Assembly (NCBI RefSeq): GCF_009674625.1
Contig: NZ_WKJQ01000001.1
Span: forward strand, 1,922,001 to 1,986,000
From: Haloferax marinum
GTDB lineage: Archaea; Halobacteriota; Halobacteria; Halobacteriales; Haloferacaceae
DNA: 64,000 nt
Reading direction: 5' to 3'
A program made the position numbers and the translations under genes. Below are positions 34,316-43,299 of the stretch, in pieces. The notes under the pieces are model-generated. The model did not search any database. It worked only from the letters and a program-made list of their open reading frames with translations, and was not told the origin of the DNA. Every line of letters begins with the position of its first letter. The stretch's first letter is position 1.

Positions 34316-36139
34316 ATGTCAGACAGCACTGACCGCTTTAGCGACCTGATTAGCCGACGCCATTTCGTCGAACTGACCGGAGCAACCGGAATCGCTGCCC
34401 TCGCGGGTTGCAGCGGTTCCAACGGGGACACAGGAGGTGAGACGTCCAGCGACGATTCGAGCGACACCACCGAGTCCGGCGGAGGGGGTTCGGATGGTGA
34501 CTCGTCCGAGTCGAGCGGGACGACCGTCCTCGACAAGAAGATGGTCGGTGCCACGAACAACGGCGTCCCGACGAACCTGCACCTGAATCCGGAAGCGACC
34601 CAGAACTACGACCCGCGCGCAGGCAACTTCGTCTTCGAACGGTTCGCGGCTTACAACTTCAACACGAAAGAGTTCGAGATGGGGGCACTCGAAGAGTGGG
34701 CCATCGACGGGGAGACGGTGACGCTCACGCTCCGCGACGACCTGAAGTGGGACACCGGCGAGGACGTGACGGCCCGTGACGTTCTCACCCAGTTCCGCCT
34801 CATGAAGAAGATGGGTGCGTCGCTCTGGGACTTCACCGAGAGCGTCGAGCAGGGTGGAGACGACAAGACGGTCGTCCTCAACCTCAAACGACCATCCAAT
34901 CCGGAGGTCATCAAGCACACGCTCGCCAACGGTTCGCTCCGACTGTACGCCTATCACCCGACCTTCGAACAGTTCCTCGACAAGGACGCAGAGGAACTTC
35001 AGCAGTTCAAGTGGGAGGGTGACGTGGTGGCGAGTGGTCCCTTCTCGGTCGAGTCGAAGTCCAAGCAGTCGTGGGAACTCACGCGGAACCCCGAATACTA
35101 CGGTGCCGACAACATCAACTTCGCCGGTATCTCACTGCTCTCGCGGGGAGACAACACCGCGCTCCAGCAGGGACTGATGGGTCGCGAACTCGACTTCGTC
35201 ACGAGTCTCTTCGCCCCGCCGAAGATCGTCGCCAACTTCCCCGACTCCGTCGAGGAGATCGCCATCTCCGCGAAGTGGGGGTACGGTGTCCTGTTCAACC
35301 ACGACGACCCCGACTTCGGGAAACGAAAGGTCCGACAGGCCGTCGCCCACGTCATCAACCGACAGCAGGTCGCCGAGAACGCAGGGCCGCGGACGAAGGC
35401 ACCCGCTCCGAAGGTCACTGGTGTCGCCCCGAACGACCAAGAAGCGTGGCTCGGTGACGCGTTCGACTCCTTCGAGAGCTACGGGATGGCAGAGTCGCAG
35501 ACCGACAAAGCCGCTGCACTGCTTCGTGAGGCCGGCTACTCGAAGGAAGACGGCACGTGGAAACACAGCAGTGGTCGAACACTCGGCGGGACGTACTACA
35601 CGCCCGCTGGCTGGACGGACTGGACCACGGCGACGAACACCGTCGTCGACCAGCTGAACTCCTTCGGCTTCGACTTCGAAATCAGTCAGAAGCCGACGGG
35701 TGACTACTTCGGTGGCTACGTCGAATCTAACTTCAAGATGGGCGGGTTCTACTGGATGCCCGGTGGGGCACGGTCGGCGTTCCCGTACTTCCCGCTGCGC
35801 TGGCAGCTCAACATCCCGGACATCGACGGCGGCCACAACTTCCCAGAGGGCGAACAGACTGTCCCCGGAATGGACGGCGGCGAGATGACTATCGACCCGC
35901 TGGCGGAGATACAGGAGGTTTCGACGACCCAGGACCGAGCCAAGACCGAGGAGATAATCCAACGTGTCGCGTGGCACCACAACCAGAACCTCCCCGTCCT
36001 CGGACTGGTGTCGAAACTGGACCAGTCGTGGCTCACCGACGACGAGTGGAGCGTCCCGGAAGAAGGCAGCGACGAACGAGCAGTCAAGTGGCCAAGCGAG
36101 TGGCTCCCACGCCAGGGTAAGCTCACGGCCAAGAAATGA
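34316..36139 (+). CDS. ABC importer solute-binding lipoprotein, DppA/OppA type (set 2)
   Basis: A 607-residue SBP family 5 protein with a twin-arginine signal (SRRHFVELTGATG), lipobox Cys32 and a Ser/Gly/Asp linker. Family positions include LTLRDDLKWDTGEDVTARDVLTQFRLMKKMG, ARNPEYYG-like LTRNPEYYGADNINF, and GKRKVRQAVAHVINRQQVAENAG. It captures the ligand outside the cell and delivers it to the permeases encoded directly downstream. In haloarchaea and thermophiles this family transports both peptides and beta-gluco-oligosaccharides; the nearby cytoplasmic GH3 genes make the latter plausible. A TATA-like tttattat lies about 33 nt before the ATG. Confidence 0.92.
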   Translation: MSDSTDRFSDLISRRHFVELTGATGIAALAGCSGSNGDTGGETSSDDSSDTTESGGGGSDGDSSESSGTTVLDKKMVGATNNGVPTNLHLNPEATQNYDPRAGNFVFERFAAYNFNTKEFEMGALEEWAIDGETVTLTLRDDLKWDTGEDVTARDVLTQFRLMKKMGASLWDFTESVEQGGDDKTVVLNLKRPSNPEVIKHTLANGSLRLYAYHPTFEQFLDKDAEELQQFKWEGDVVASGPFSVESKSKQSWELTRNPEYYGADNINFAGISLLSRGDNTALQQGLMGRELDFVTSLFAPPKIVANFPDSVEEIAISAKWGYGVLFNHDDPDFGKRKVRQAVAHVINRQQVAENAGPRTKAPAPKVTGVAPNDQEAWLGDAFDSFESYGMAESQTDKAAALLREAGYSKEDGTWKHSSGRTLGGTYYTPAGWTDWTTATNTVVDQLNSFGFDFEISQKPTGDYFGGYVESNFKMGGFYWMPGGARSAFPYFPLRWQLNIPDIDGGHNFPEGEQTVPGMDGGEMTIDPLAEIQEVSTTQDRAKTEEIIQRVAWHHNQNLPVLGLVSKLDQSWLTDDEWSVPEEGSDERAVKWPSEWLPRQGKLTAKK

Positions 36140-36160
36140 CCGGACGGGACAAACGTAACG

Positions 36161-37165
36161 ATGAGTAACTACTACGTCCGTCGGACTGCCCGCGTGTTCG
36201 CTACCATCTTCGCGGTGGCAACGCTGACGTTCGGATTGATTCGCCTCCTCCCAGGCGGCCCCTTCACGCAGTTGCGTGCACAACTGCTTCGGCAGGGTGT
36301 CCCTGCCTCGGAGGTCGACGCGCGAATCGCGAATCTCCAGAACATCAACCCGAACGCACCGCTCTGGCAACAGTATCTGGACTACATGAGTTCGGTGGCT
36401 CAGGGGAACTTCGGCGAGTCGATATCGCTCGGCGAACCGGTCGCACTGATAATCGCCGAAGCGGTTCCGTGGACGGTGTTCGTCGTCCTCGTATCGACGA
36501 TTCTCATGTTCGCGTTCGGCATCTTCCTCGGGTCGTTACAGGCCTACTGGGAAGGGTCGCGGTTCGACAAGGCGTTCAGTGGCCTCTCGATCGCCCTGAT
36601 GTCGATTCCGTTCTACGTCGTCGCCGTCATCTCTCTGTACGTCTTCGCGTACCAGTGGGGATGGTTGCCGACGGCGGGGACCGTCGGTGCCAGCGTGGAG
36701 AAAGAACTGAGCATCCCGTTCCTACTCAGCGCACTCGAACACAGCATCTTACCCATCTTCTCGTACACGCTCGGCGGGATTGGTGGGCAGGCGTTGGCCA
36801 TGCGCGGGAACAGTATCCAAGTACTCGGTAACGACTACGTCCGTGTCGCGAGACTTCGGGGACTCGCCGACCGCCGAATCGCGACACGGTACGTCGCGAG
36901 GAACGCCATCCTGCCGATGTACACCGGATTCTTGCTGCTCCTCGGGTTCCGCCTCTCTGGCACCGTCATCCTGGAGCAAATCTTCTCGTACACCGGACTC
37001 GGCTACTACATGTTCGCCGCACTCAAGGCGAACGACTACCCGCTCATGATGGCGACGTTCCTCGTAATCACTGTCGCACTCATCGTCGGCGTCTACATCG
37101 CCGACCTCACCTACAGTAAGATCGACCCACGAATCAGCGCCGGAGGTTCCGATGAAGCGTACTGA
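36161..37165 (+). CDS. ABC importer permease, DppB/OppB type
   Basis: A 334-residue permease beginning MSNYYVRRTARVFATIFAVATLTFGLIRLLPGGPF. Six membrane segments surround the EAA-type loop YVRVARLRGLADRRIATRYVARNAILPM. It ends in the tail IADLTYSKIDPRISAGG. It starts 21 nt after the binding-protein gene and overlaps the next permease gene by 14 nt. With its partner it forms the channel of importer set 2. Confidence 0.92.
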   Translation: MSNYYVRRTARVFATIFAVATLTFGLIRLLPGGPFTQLRAQLLRQGVPASEVDARIANLQNINPNAPLWQQYLDYMSSVAQGNFGESISLGEPVALIIAEAVPWTVFVVLVSTILMFAFGIFLGSLQAYWEGSRFDKAFSGLSIALMSIPFYVVAVISLYVFAYQWGWLPTAGTVGASVEKELSIPFLLSALEHSILPIFSYTLGGIGGQALAMRGNSIQVLGNDYVRVARLRGLADRRIATRYVARNAILPMYTGFLLLLGFRLSGTVILEQIFSYTGLGYYMFAALKANDYPLMMATFLVITVALIVGVYIADLTYSKIDPRISAGGSDEAY

Positions 37166-38198
37166 AGAAGACGACCCTCGCACGCTGGTTACAGACGGTG
37201 CGGGCGTCGACTGGCGCGGTTCGAGCACGTCGTCGGTGACGGTGACTCGTGAGGAGCGACTTCGAGAAATCTACGAGGAGAGCGTCCGAAAACCGTTTAT
37301 CGTCGCGTGGTCGGACAGCAGAACCCGACTCGGACTGCTCATCATCGGCTTCTACTTCTTGATTGCGCTCGTGGCCATCCTCGGCCTCTGGCGAGAGCCG
37401 TCGACGAGCCAGGCCCCCCGGTACTTGATGCTGTTCGAGAACATGAACTACCCGCTCGGAACGACCGCATCGGGGACGGACCTCGCTGCGCTCATCATCC
37501 ACTCGACCCCCGACATCCTGTTGATGGTCACGTCGGGTGGACTCTGGGCGACCGGCATCGCCGTCTTCGTCGGGACTGTCGCTGGCTACAAGGGCGGTTC
37601 CGTCGGTCGCGTGCTGATGTCGATATCGGACTTCGTGATGGCCATCCCCGGCCTCCCACTGGTGATGATTCTCGCCATTACGTTCAATCCCAAGAACCCG
37701 ATTCTGCTCGGCATCATCATCAACATCAACTACTGGGCTGGCCTCGGCCGGTCGATTCACTCGCAAGTGCTGACGATTCGTGAGAACAACTACGTCGAAG
37801 CCTCGCGGACGATGGGCGTCAGTACGCCCCGAATCATCCTGAAGGACGTCGTTCCGAACATCATGCCGTACGTGACGGTCAACTTCGTGTTCGCCGCACG
37901 GTACGTCGTGTTCGCATCCATCGGACTGTTCTTCCTCGGCGTGCTGCCGTACTCCGACCAGAACTGGGGTGTCACCCTGAACTTCGCGTACAGTGGTGGG
38001 GCCTTGTTCTCTTGGAGTGCTGCACACTGGCTTCTCGTCCCGATGGTCGCCATCATCGGTCTCTCGATTGGACTCATCCTCCTCGGGCAGGGTATGGACC
38101 GCGTGTTCAACCCACGCGTCCGAACTCGGCTCGCGGGCGAGTCTGAATCGACGGCCGCAGTAGACGAGAAAGACACCGGCATGACGGAGGTACTGTAG
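37152..38198 (+). CDS. ABC importer permease, DppC/OppC type
   Basis: A 348-residue permease with a longer polar N-terminus (about 55 residues) before the first membrane segment (LGLLIIGFYFLIALVAILGLW). The family landmark YPLGTTASGTDLAALIIHSTPDIL and the EAA loop YVEASRTMGVSTPRIILKDVVPNI are present. The C-terminal cytoplasmic tail is acidic. The gene overlaps the upstream permease gene and abuts the next ATPase gene with no gap, so the importer is translated as a block. Confidence 0.92.
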   Translation: MKRTEEDDPRTLVTDGAGVDWRGSSTSSVTVTREERLREIYEESVRKPFIVAWSDSRTRLGLLIIGFYFLIALVAILGLWREPSTSQAPRYLMLFENMNYPLGTTASGTDLAALIIHSTPDILLMVTSGGLWATGIAVFVGTVAGYKGGSVGRVLMSISDFVMAIPGLPLVMILAITFNPKNPILLGIIININYWAGLGRSIHSQVLTIRENNYVEASRTMGVSTPRIILKDVVPNIMPYVTVNFVFAARYVVFASIGLFFLGVLPYSDQNWGVTLNFAYSGGALFSWSAAHWLLVPMVAIIGLSIGLILLGQGMDRVFNPRVRTRLAGESESTAAVDEKDTGMTEVL

Positions 38199-39287
38199 AT
38201 GACTGCCGAACAACACGGGACAGCCAACACCACGACAGCTATGACGACAGACGACCCTATCATCGAAATCCGAAACGCGGCCGTCACGTACGACGGCGGC
38301 GAGACGTTCGTGTTGGACCACGTGAGTGCGTCCATCGAACGTGGGGAGATTCTGGGCATCGTCGGCGAGAGTGGCAGCGGAAAGTCCATGTTCGCCGATT
38401 CGCTGCTCGACGCCATCCCCGACCCCGGACGACTCTCCGGTGAGATACTCTACCACCGCGACGATGGCACCACCGTCGACGTGCTGGAACTTTCGGACGA
38501 CGAACTCCGGGAGTTCCGGTGGGAGGAAGTGTCGATGGTCTTCCAAGGCGCGATGAGTTCGTTCAACCCCACGATGAAGATTGGAGGGCACTTCAAAGAG
38601 ACGCTGAAAGCCCACGATGCGGACGTTTCTGCGGGGATGGAGTTCGGTCGAGAACTCCTCTCGGACCTGTATCTCGACCCGGAGCGCGTGCTGGACTCGT
38701 ATCCACACGAACTCTCCGGCGGGATGCAACAGCGGGCGCTCATCGCCCTGGCGCTCATCCTCGAACCCGAGGTGCTGGTGATGGACGAACCAACTGCTGC
38801 ACTCGACCTCCTGATGCAGCGTTCTATCCTGACGCTGCTCGAAGACTTACAGGAGAAGTACGACTTGACGATGGTGTTCATCACCCACGACTTGCCGCTC
38901 GTCGCCGAACTCGCCGACAGGATGGCCGTGATGTACGCGTTCCAACTCATCGAAGTCGCCGACCGTGAGCAACTCATCGGAAACAGCGGTCACCCGTACA
39001 CGCGCGCGTTACTCAACGCGACGCCCGACGTCGAAGCACCACTCGAAGAGATGCGACCGATAGAAGGCCAGAGCCCAGCACCCATCAACGTTCCACCGGG
39101 GTGCTCGTTCGCACCGCGGTGTCCACTCGCGACCGAAGAATGTCGGGTCGAAGACCCGGCGTTCACGCGACTCGACTCCGGACACGCCGTCGCCTGCCAC
39201 CACGCGGAAGACGCACGAGAAGAGATTGCGCTACACTTCGACCGCCACGAGGACTCTATCCCTGCGTCGGGAGGTGACGAACAGTGA
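38199..39287 (+). CDS. ABC importer ATP-binding protein, DppD/OppD type
   Basis: A 362-residue ATPase with Walker A GESGSGKSM, signature LSGGMQQR, Walker B VLVMDEPTAALD and H-loop FITHDLPLV. The C-terminal region has CSFAPRCPLATEEC, the cysteine motif of Opp/Dpp ATPases. An in-frame ATG 16 codons on (MTTDDPIIEIRNAAV) is an alternative start and would match the usual family N-terminus. The stop overlaps the GTG start of the next gene. Confidence 0.92.
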   Translation: MTAEQHGTANTTTAMTTDDPIIEIRNAAVTYDGGETFVLDHVSASIERGEILGIVGESGSGKSMFADSLLDAIPDPGRLSGEILYHRDDGTTVDVLELSDDELREFRWEEVSMVFQGAMSSFNPTMKIGGHFKETLKAHDADVSAGMEFGRELLSDLYLDPERVLDSYPHELSGGMQQRALIALALILEPEVLVMDEPTAALDLLMQRSILTLLEDLQEKYDLTMVFITHDLPLVAELADRMAVMYAFQLIEVADREQLIGNSGHPYTRALLNATPDVEAPLEEMRPIEGQSPAPINVPPGCSFAPRCPLATEECRVEDPAFTRLDSGHAVACHHAEDAREEIALHFDRHEDSIPASGGDEQ

Positions 39288-40375
39288 GCCGTGCCGACGA
39301 GGTCGCGACCGAGTCCGACCAGCGCGACGAACCGCTCGTCTCACTCGAAAACGTCGAAGTCCACTTCGAAAAAGAGCAAGGACTACTCGAGTTCTTCGAG
39401 GACCCGGACGTGGTCAAAGCAGTCGACGGCGTCTCGCTCGACATCGAGGAAAACGACGTGCTCGCCCTCGTTGGAGAGAGTGGGTGTGGAAAGACCACGC
39501 TCGGCAAGACGACCATCGGACTCCAGCGACCGACGGGTGGGACGGTGAAGTACAAAGGACAGGATATCTGGGCCGCCAAGGACGGCACGGGAGAGATTCC
39601 GTTCGACGAGATTCGGTCGTCGCTCCAGATTATCCATCAGGACCCTGGGAGTTCGCTCAACCCCAACCGACGGATTCTGAACATCCTCGCCGAGCCGATC
39701 AAACTCACCAATCCAGACGTCGGTGCCAGCGAGCGACGCGAGCGGATTCACGCACTTCTCGAACGCGTCGGTATGAACCCCGCGGCAGACTTCGCTGACC
39801 GGTATCCACACCAGCTCAGCGGTGGGGAGAAACAACGGGTCGCACTCTCACGTGCCCTGCTGATGAACCCCGACGTCATCCTGGCAGACGAAGCGATTAG
39901 CGCGCTCGACGTCTCCCTCCGAGTCGAGATGATGGACCTGATGCTCGACTTGCAGAAGGACTTCGACACCTCGTTCGTCTTCGTCTCGCACGACCTCTCG
40001 AACGCCCGGTACTTTGCCGAACACGGTGACGGCCGCATCGGTGTGATGTACCTCGGAAACCTCGTGGAGGTTGGTCCTGCAGACCAACTCATCGACGACC
40101 CTAGTCACCCCTACACGAACGTGCTCCGGTGGGCGACGCCCAACTTGTCTCGACAGGCGGACGAACCCAGTGAACCGCCCATGCGAAAAATCGACATCCC
40201 GGACCCGGTCAACCCACCGAGTGGATGTCGGTTCCACACTCGCTGTCCAGAGGCACGAGAGGCCTGTCGAAGCGAGGTTCCGAAGTTGTCGGGAGGAGCA
40301 GGCGGCCATCGAGTCGCGTGCTTCAGAGACGACCCCGACCACGACTACTGGGACAGCACCCTCCTCGAAGACTAA
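39284..40375 (+). CDS. ABC importer ATP-binding protein, DppF/OppF type
   Basis: A 363-residue ATPase starting with GTG in a GTGA overlap. It has Walker A GESGCGKTT, signature LSGGEKQR, Walker B VILADEAISALD and H-loop VSHDLSNA. The Walker B is followed by Ala rather than the usual Pro (DEAIS), a mild variant. The C-terminal CRFHTRCPEAREAC motif is present. It is the last core gene of importer set 2. Confidence 0.92.
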   Translation: MSRADEVATESDQRDEPLVSLENVEVHFEKEQGLLEFFEDPDVVKAVDGVSLDIEENDVLALVGESGCGKTTLGKTTIGLQRPTGGTVKYKGQDIWAAKDGTGEIPFDEIRSSLQIIHQDPGSSLNPNRRILNILAEPIKLTNPDVGASERRERIHALLERVGMNPAADFADRYPHQLSGGEKQRVALSRALLMNPDVILADEAISALDVSLRVEMMDLMLDLQKDFDTSFVFVSHDLSNARYFAEHGDGRIGVMYLGNLVEVGPADQLIDDPSHPYTNVLRWATPNLSRQADEPSEPPMRKIDIPDPVNPPSGCRFHTRCPEAREACRSEVPKLSGGAGGHRVACFRDDPDHDYWDSTLLED

Positions 40376-40487
40376 GACACTGGTTCCGGCGTCGTGGCTC
40401 CGCCTCCGTCTTGTCGTTTTCGACGGTGAAGACACGAATTGCTCGTCTGACCGGGACCTTGATAATCGGTGCTAGAGAGGACACTGT

Positions 40488-40721
40488 ATGGCACGTCTAG
40501 AGACCGTCGTCGATGTGATTTGCGACCAGCGCGACCGGTTTCCGCTGTTCGTCGCCATCGCCATCGTGATGGGGCTTCTTCTCGGATTCTCCTTGTTGTA
40601 CCTCGAACCGGGCACCGCCGCGTACGCGATTGCGCTCGTCGACGTCGGTCTCGTCGCGGTGATGCTCGTTGGATTCGGAGGCGGCTATTGGCTCTGTACG
40701 AAGCGGTCGATGGACGAGTGA
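40488..40721 (+). CDS. Small two-helix membrane protein
   Basis: A 77-residue protein with two membrane segments (FVAIAIVMGLLLGFSLLYL and AIALVDVGLVAVMLVGFGGGYWL) and a short polar N-terminus. No family is recognised. It has its own TATA-like ttgataat centred about 26 nt before the ATG, so it is probably a separate leaderless unit rather than part of the importer operon 112 nt upstream. The stops of this gene and the HEAT-repeat gene face each other with 16 nt between them. Confidence 0.7.
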   Translation: MARLETVVDVICDQRDRFPLFVAIAIVMGLLLGFSLLYLEPGTAAYAIALVDVGLVAVMLVGFGGGYWLCTKRSMDE

Positions 40722-40737
40722 AACGGGGTCGCTCGCG

Positions 40738-41649
40738 TTAGGAATCGAGGAAATCGGCAGTCACTGCAGCGAGCGCGGCGACGTCTTCGTCTGGGTCGTC
40801 GTCGGCCACTCGTCGCAACGTCGGAACGACAGTGTCGGAACCGAGGTAGCCGAACGTCTCGATAGCCCGTGCTCGGACACTTCGGGCGTCGTGACCGAGA
40901 CAGTCGACGAGCGCGTCGTCGACGGCGACTGCGGTGGGGTCGTCTTGGGCGACCATCGAGAGCGCGGTGAGTCCGGCATCGACGACGACTGGGTTCTCGT
41001 CGGAGAGTAGTTTCGTGAACGACGGCGTCTCGTCGTGGAGTTCACTCGGTGCGGATTCCACAGCGGCCGCGACGACGTTGGCGAGTAGTTCCCGTGCGTT
41101 CTCGCCATCTTGGTACTCGCGTAGATTGTGTTCTCGTATGGTCTGTCTGGTCGAGGGGTCCGTGACTGTCTCGGCACAGTCGTCGATAGCTTCGACCCCT
41201 TCGGCGTCGACGACTGTCTGCACCAAGGCGGGTACGTGGGGGACGCAGGCGCCCGGCTTTTCGAGAGTCAGTGCGGCGAGACAGCGGGCACTTTCGAGTT
41301 TCACACCGTTCAACTCCGTCTCGGTGACCGAAACGAGGTCGTCCAGACACGATTCGAGCACCACTGGCTCAGTTGCCGCAAGCGTCGTGAGAACTGACAG
41401 TGCAGTCTGTACGACTGCAGCGGAGCGGTCGTGCAGCAGCCCCCCGATTTCGGAGCCGAGCGGGCGGACTGATTCGACGTCTTCTTCGACGAGCGTTTCA
41501 CAGACTTTGCAGGCTCGCTGGCGTACGAGTGGGTCTGCCGAACCCAGTGCCGCCTCGATTTCTCCCGTGTCTACCTCGTCTGGGTGGACGGTGGCGGGAT
41601 GTACAGCTGCCAGTGGTGACTCTCCAGCGTCGCGCATACTGTGTGACAC
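40738..41649 (-). CDS. HEAT-repeat protein
   Basis: A 303-residue soluble helical-repeat protein. Successive units such as ALGSADPLVRQRACKVCETLVEED, LLHDRSAAVVQTALSVLTTLAATEP, LLSDENPVVVDAGLTALSMVAQDDP and CLGHDARSVRARAIETFGYLGSD match the HEAT/PBS-lyase type of paired helices. Such proteins are scaffolds, often in gas-vesicle, phycobilin-like or cell-cycle contexts; the partner here is unknown. Another ATG four codons on is possible. Confidence 0.8.
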   Translation of the reverse strand: MSHSMRDAGESPLAAVHPATVHPDEVDTGEIEAALGSADPLVRQRACKVCETLVEEDVESVRPLGSEIGGLLHDRSAAVVQTALSVLTTLAATEPVVLESCLDDLVSVTETELNGVKLESARCLAALTLEKPGACVPHVPALVQTVVDAEGVEAIDDCAETVTDPSTRQTIREHNLREYQDGENARELLANVVAAAVESAPSELHDETPSFTKLLSDENPVVVDAGLTALSMVAQDDPTAVAVDDALVDCLGHDARSVRARAIETFGYLGSDTVVPTLRRVADDDPDEDVAALAAVTADFLDS

Positions 41650-42286
41650 ACGTTCACTCGTTCACAAATACGTGTCGGTGAGGTTGCCACCTGCGAATCT
41701 GCTGGCTGACTAACTCGCGCTGGGTTGCACTCGATGCAGACGGCTCTAACCAGTTTGAATATCGATACTACTAAGAAAATATTTGAATTATATCACATCT
41801 CGTAGCGTGGTGAGGTATCTGAATCCGTTCTCTGTTCCTGTGGACCTCGTCCCCCTCGCGTTCGGCCTCTCGTCGAGGAAATGTGGGATATTCGCCATCA
41901 TCGACCTCACGCTTTTCGGCAGAAATTCCGACACAGTATCCTCGAAACACCAACTTTTGTGCCGATTCGGATGGCTGGTTCGCCGTCCGTGATGTGGCAT
42001 CGTAGTCGGTCGTTTCGGTCCTCCTGTTCGACCTGTGAACTCGAGTCGGTTTCGGTTCGTGGACGAGGTAGTGTGTTGAATTACTTTGTATTTGATTAGT
42101 ATATTGAAGTGGCATATTTGAGTGGAAATCTACTCTCCCCACCAGCTCTCGTGGTGTGGGTCGGTGCTGTTTCGAACGTGAGTTTCGTGCGTCGGGTCTG
42201 GCCTCGCTCGACACGAATTTCTGTCAACAAACATTATGATAGCTGGCGGTGTCTAGTACGGTATCGACCGGAGTCCCTGAACCGAA
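41650..42286. other. Intergenic region upstream of the QueT/ECF-like gene
   Basis: About 640 nt with AT-rich patches near 41755-41800 and 42075-42120 and several TATA-like elements (tatattg, acattatgatag). Open frames on both strands have low-quality composition and no recognisable similarity. No riboswitch-like structure was evident by eye. Confidence 0.5.
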
Positions 42287-43132
42287 ATGAGAGAAATCCT
42301 CACCATGTGGCGGGATATGCGCATGATAGCGCTCACCGCGGTGATCGCAGCGGTGTATATGACCGCGCTCATCCCGTTCAAGGGATTCGCAATCGTTCCG
42401 GGATTCACCGAAGTTCGGCCGGCAATCGCGCTCCCAGTCGCACTCGGATTACTGTTCGGCCCGGCGACTGCGTGGGGTGCGGCTATCGGAAATCTCCTCA
42501 GTGACGCCTTCGGCGGAACGCTCTCTGCCGGGAGTGCGTTCGGATTCGTCGGAAACTTCTTCAGCGGCTTCGTGGCGTACAAACTCTGGGGACATCTCGG
42601 TCCGCTGTCGTCCAACGAGAGACCCACCATGCGGTCGCTCCCGCAACTCGCCGAGTTCGTCGTCATCTCGTTCGTCTCGGCAGCGGGTACTGCAGCGATT
42701 ATCGCCTGGGGACTCGACCTCTTGGGGTTGTTTCCGTTCTCGCTATTCGCGGCTATCATCGCGTTCAACAACTTCCTCGCCGCTGCCATCCTTGGCCCAC
42801 CGATACTGTACCTCCTGTACCCTCGTATCGAGAGTGCAGGGCTTCTCTACATGGACATCTTGGACGAACGCGACCTGCCGGACGTCTCTCCACGGAATCG
42901 GCGCATCGCTGCCAGTGGTCTCGCCACTGTCGCTGCTGGCTGGTTAGTTGGGGGTACCGTCATCGGTATCACAGTCGTCGGGATTCCATTCGACATCCCA
43001 GTCAGTGGAATCGAACCAGGGACTGGTGGGTCGACAGTTCAAGCGGCCTTCGGCGCCGTGGCGTTCGTCCTTCTGCTCGGGTTTAGTGCTCTTTCGGCAG
43101 GGTGGTTCGCCGGAGAGCGGGAGTTCGGGTGA
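42287..43132 (+). CDS. QueT/ECF S-component-like membrane protein
   Basis: A 281-residue membrane protein. The first 180 residues, with FKGFAIVPGFTEVRPAIALPVALGLLFGPATAWGAAIGNLLSDAFGGTLSAGSAFGFVGNFFSGF, resemble the QueT/ECF S-component fold that binds vitamins or queuosine precursors for energy-coupling-factor importers. Two further membrane segments follow the soluble stretch DERDLPDVSPRNRR. No ECF ATPase or T-component gene is in the window, so it would have to use a shared module or act alone. The substrate is unknown. Confidence 0.62.
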   Translation: MREILTMWRDMRMIALTAVIAAVYMTALIPFKGFAIVPGFTEVRPAIALPVALGLLFGPATAWGAAIGNLLSDAFGGTLSAGSAFGFVGNFFSGFVAYKLWGHLGPLSSNERPTMRSLPQLAEFVVISFVSAAGTAAIIAWGLDLLGLFPFSLFAAIIAFNNFLAAAILGPPILYLLYPRIESAGLLYMDILDERDLPDVSPRNRRIAASGLATVAAGWLVGGTVIGITVVGIPFDIPVSGIEPGTGGSTVQAAFGAVAFVLLLGFSALSAGWFAGEREFG

Positions 43133-43299
43133 CTCCCCAGACGTCGCCGAAGTTCGAAGAAAGAGGTGCTGTCTTTCCCGAACGAGAGGCCACAACTGTT
43201 GAGAGTCTCATCTAATCTATACATATCGTGAAATAGTGAATCGTATTTAATATTTAATCGGGTCAATTATACACCGCGTTTCGCGGCTAGCGACCGCGA

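Noticed and set aside
35132-36370. A 412-codon open frame antisense to the set 2 binding protein
   Set aside because: Shadow frame of a confident gene with composition typical of antisense reading in high-GC DNA.
37134-38729. A 531-codon open frame antisense to the DppC-type permease and first ATPase genes of set 2
   Set aside because: Product is an Arg/Asp/His-rich shadow with no domain; the sense genes are certain.
41771-42214. A 147-codon minus-strand frame in the gap upstream of the QueT-like gene
   Set aside because: Composition is rich in Arg, Asn and Thr, unlike the neighbours, and it matches nothing known to me.
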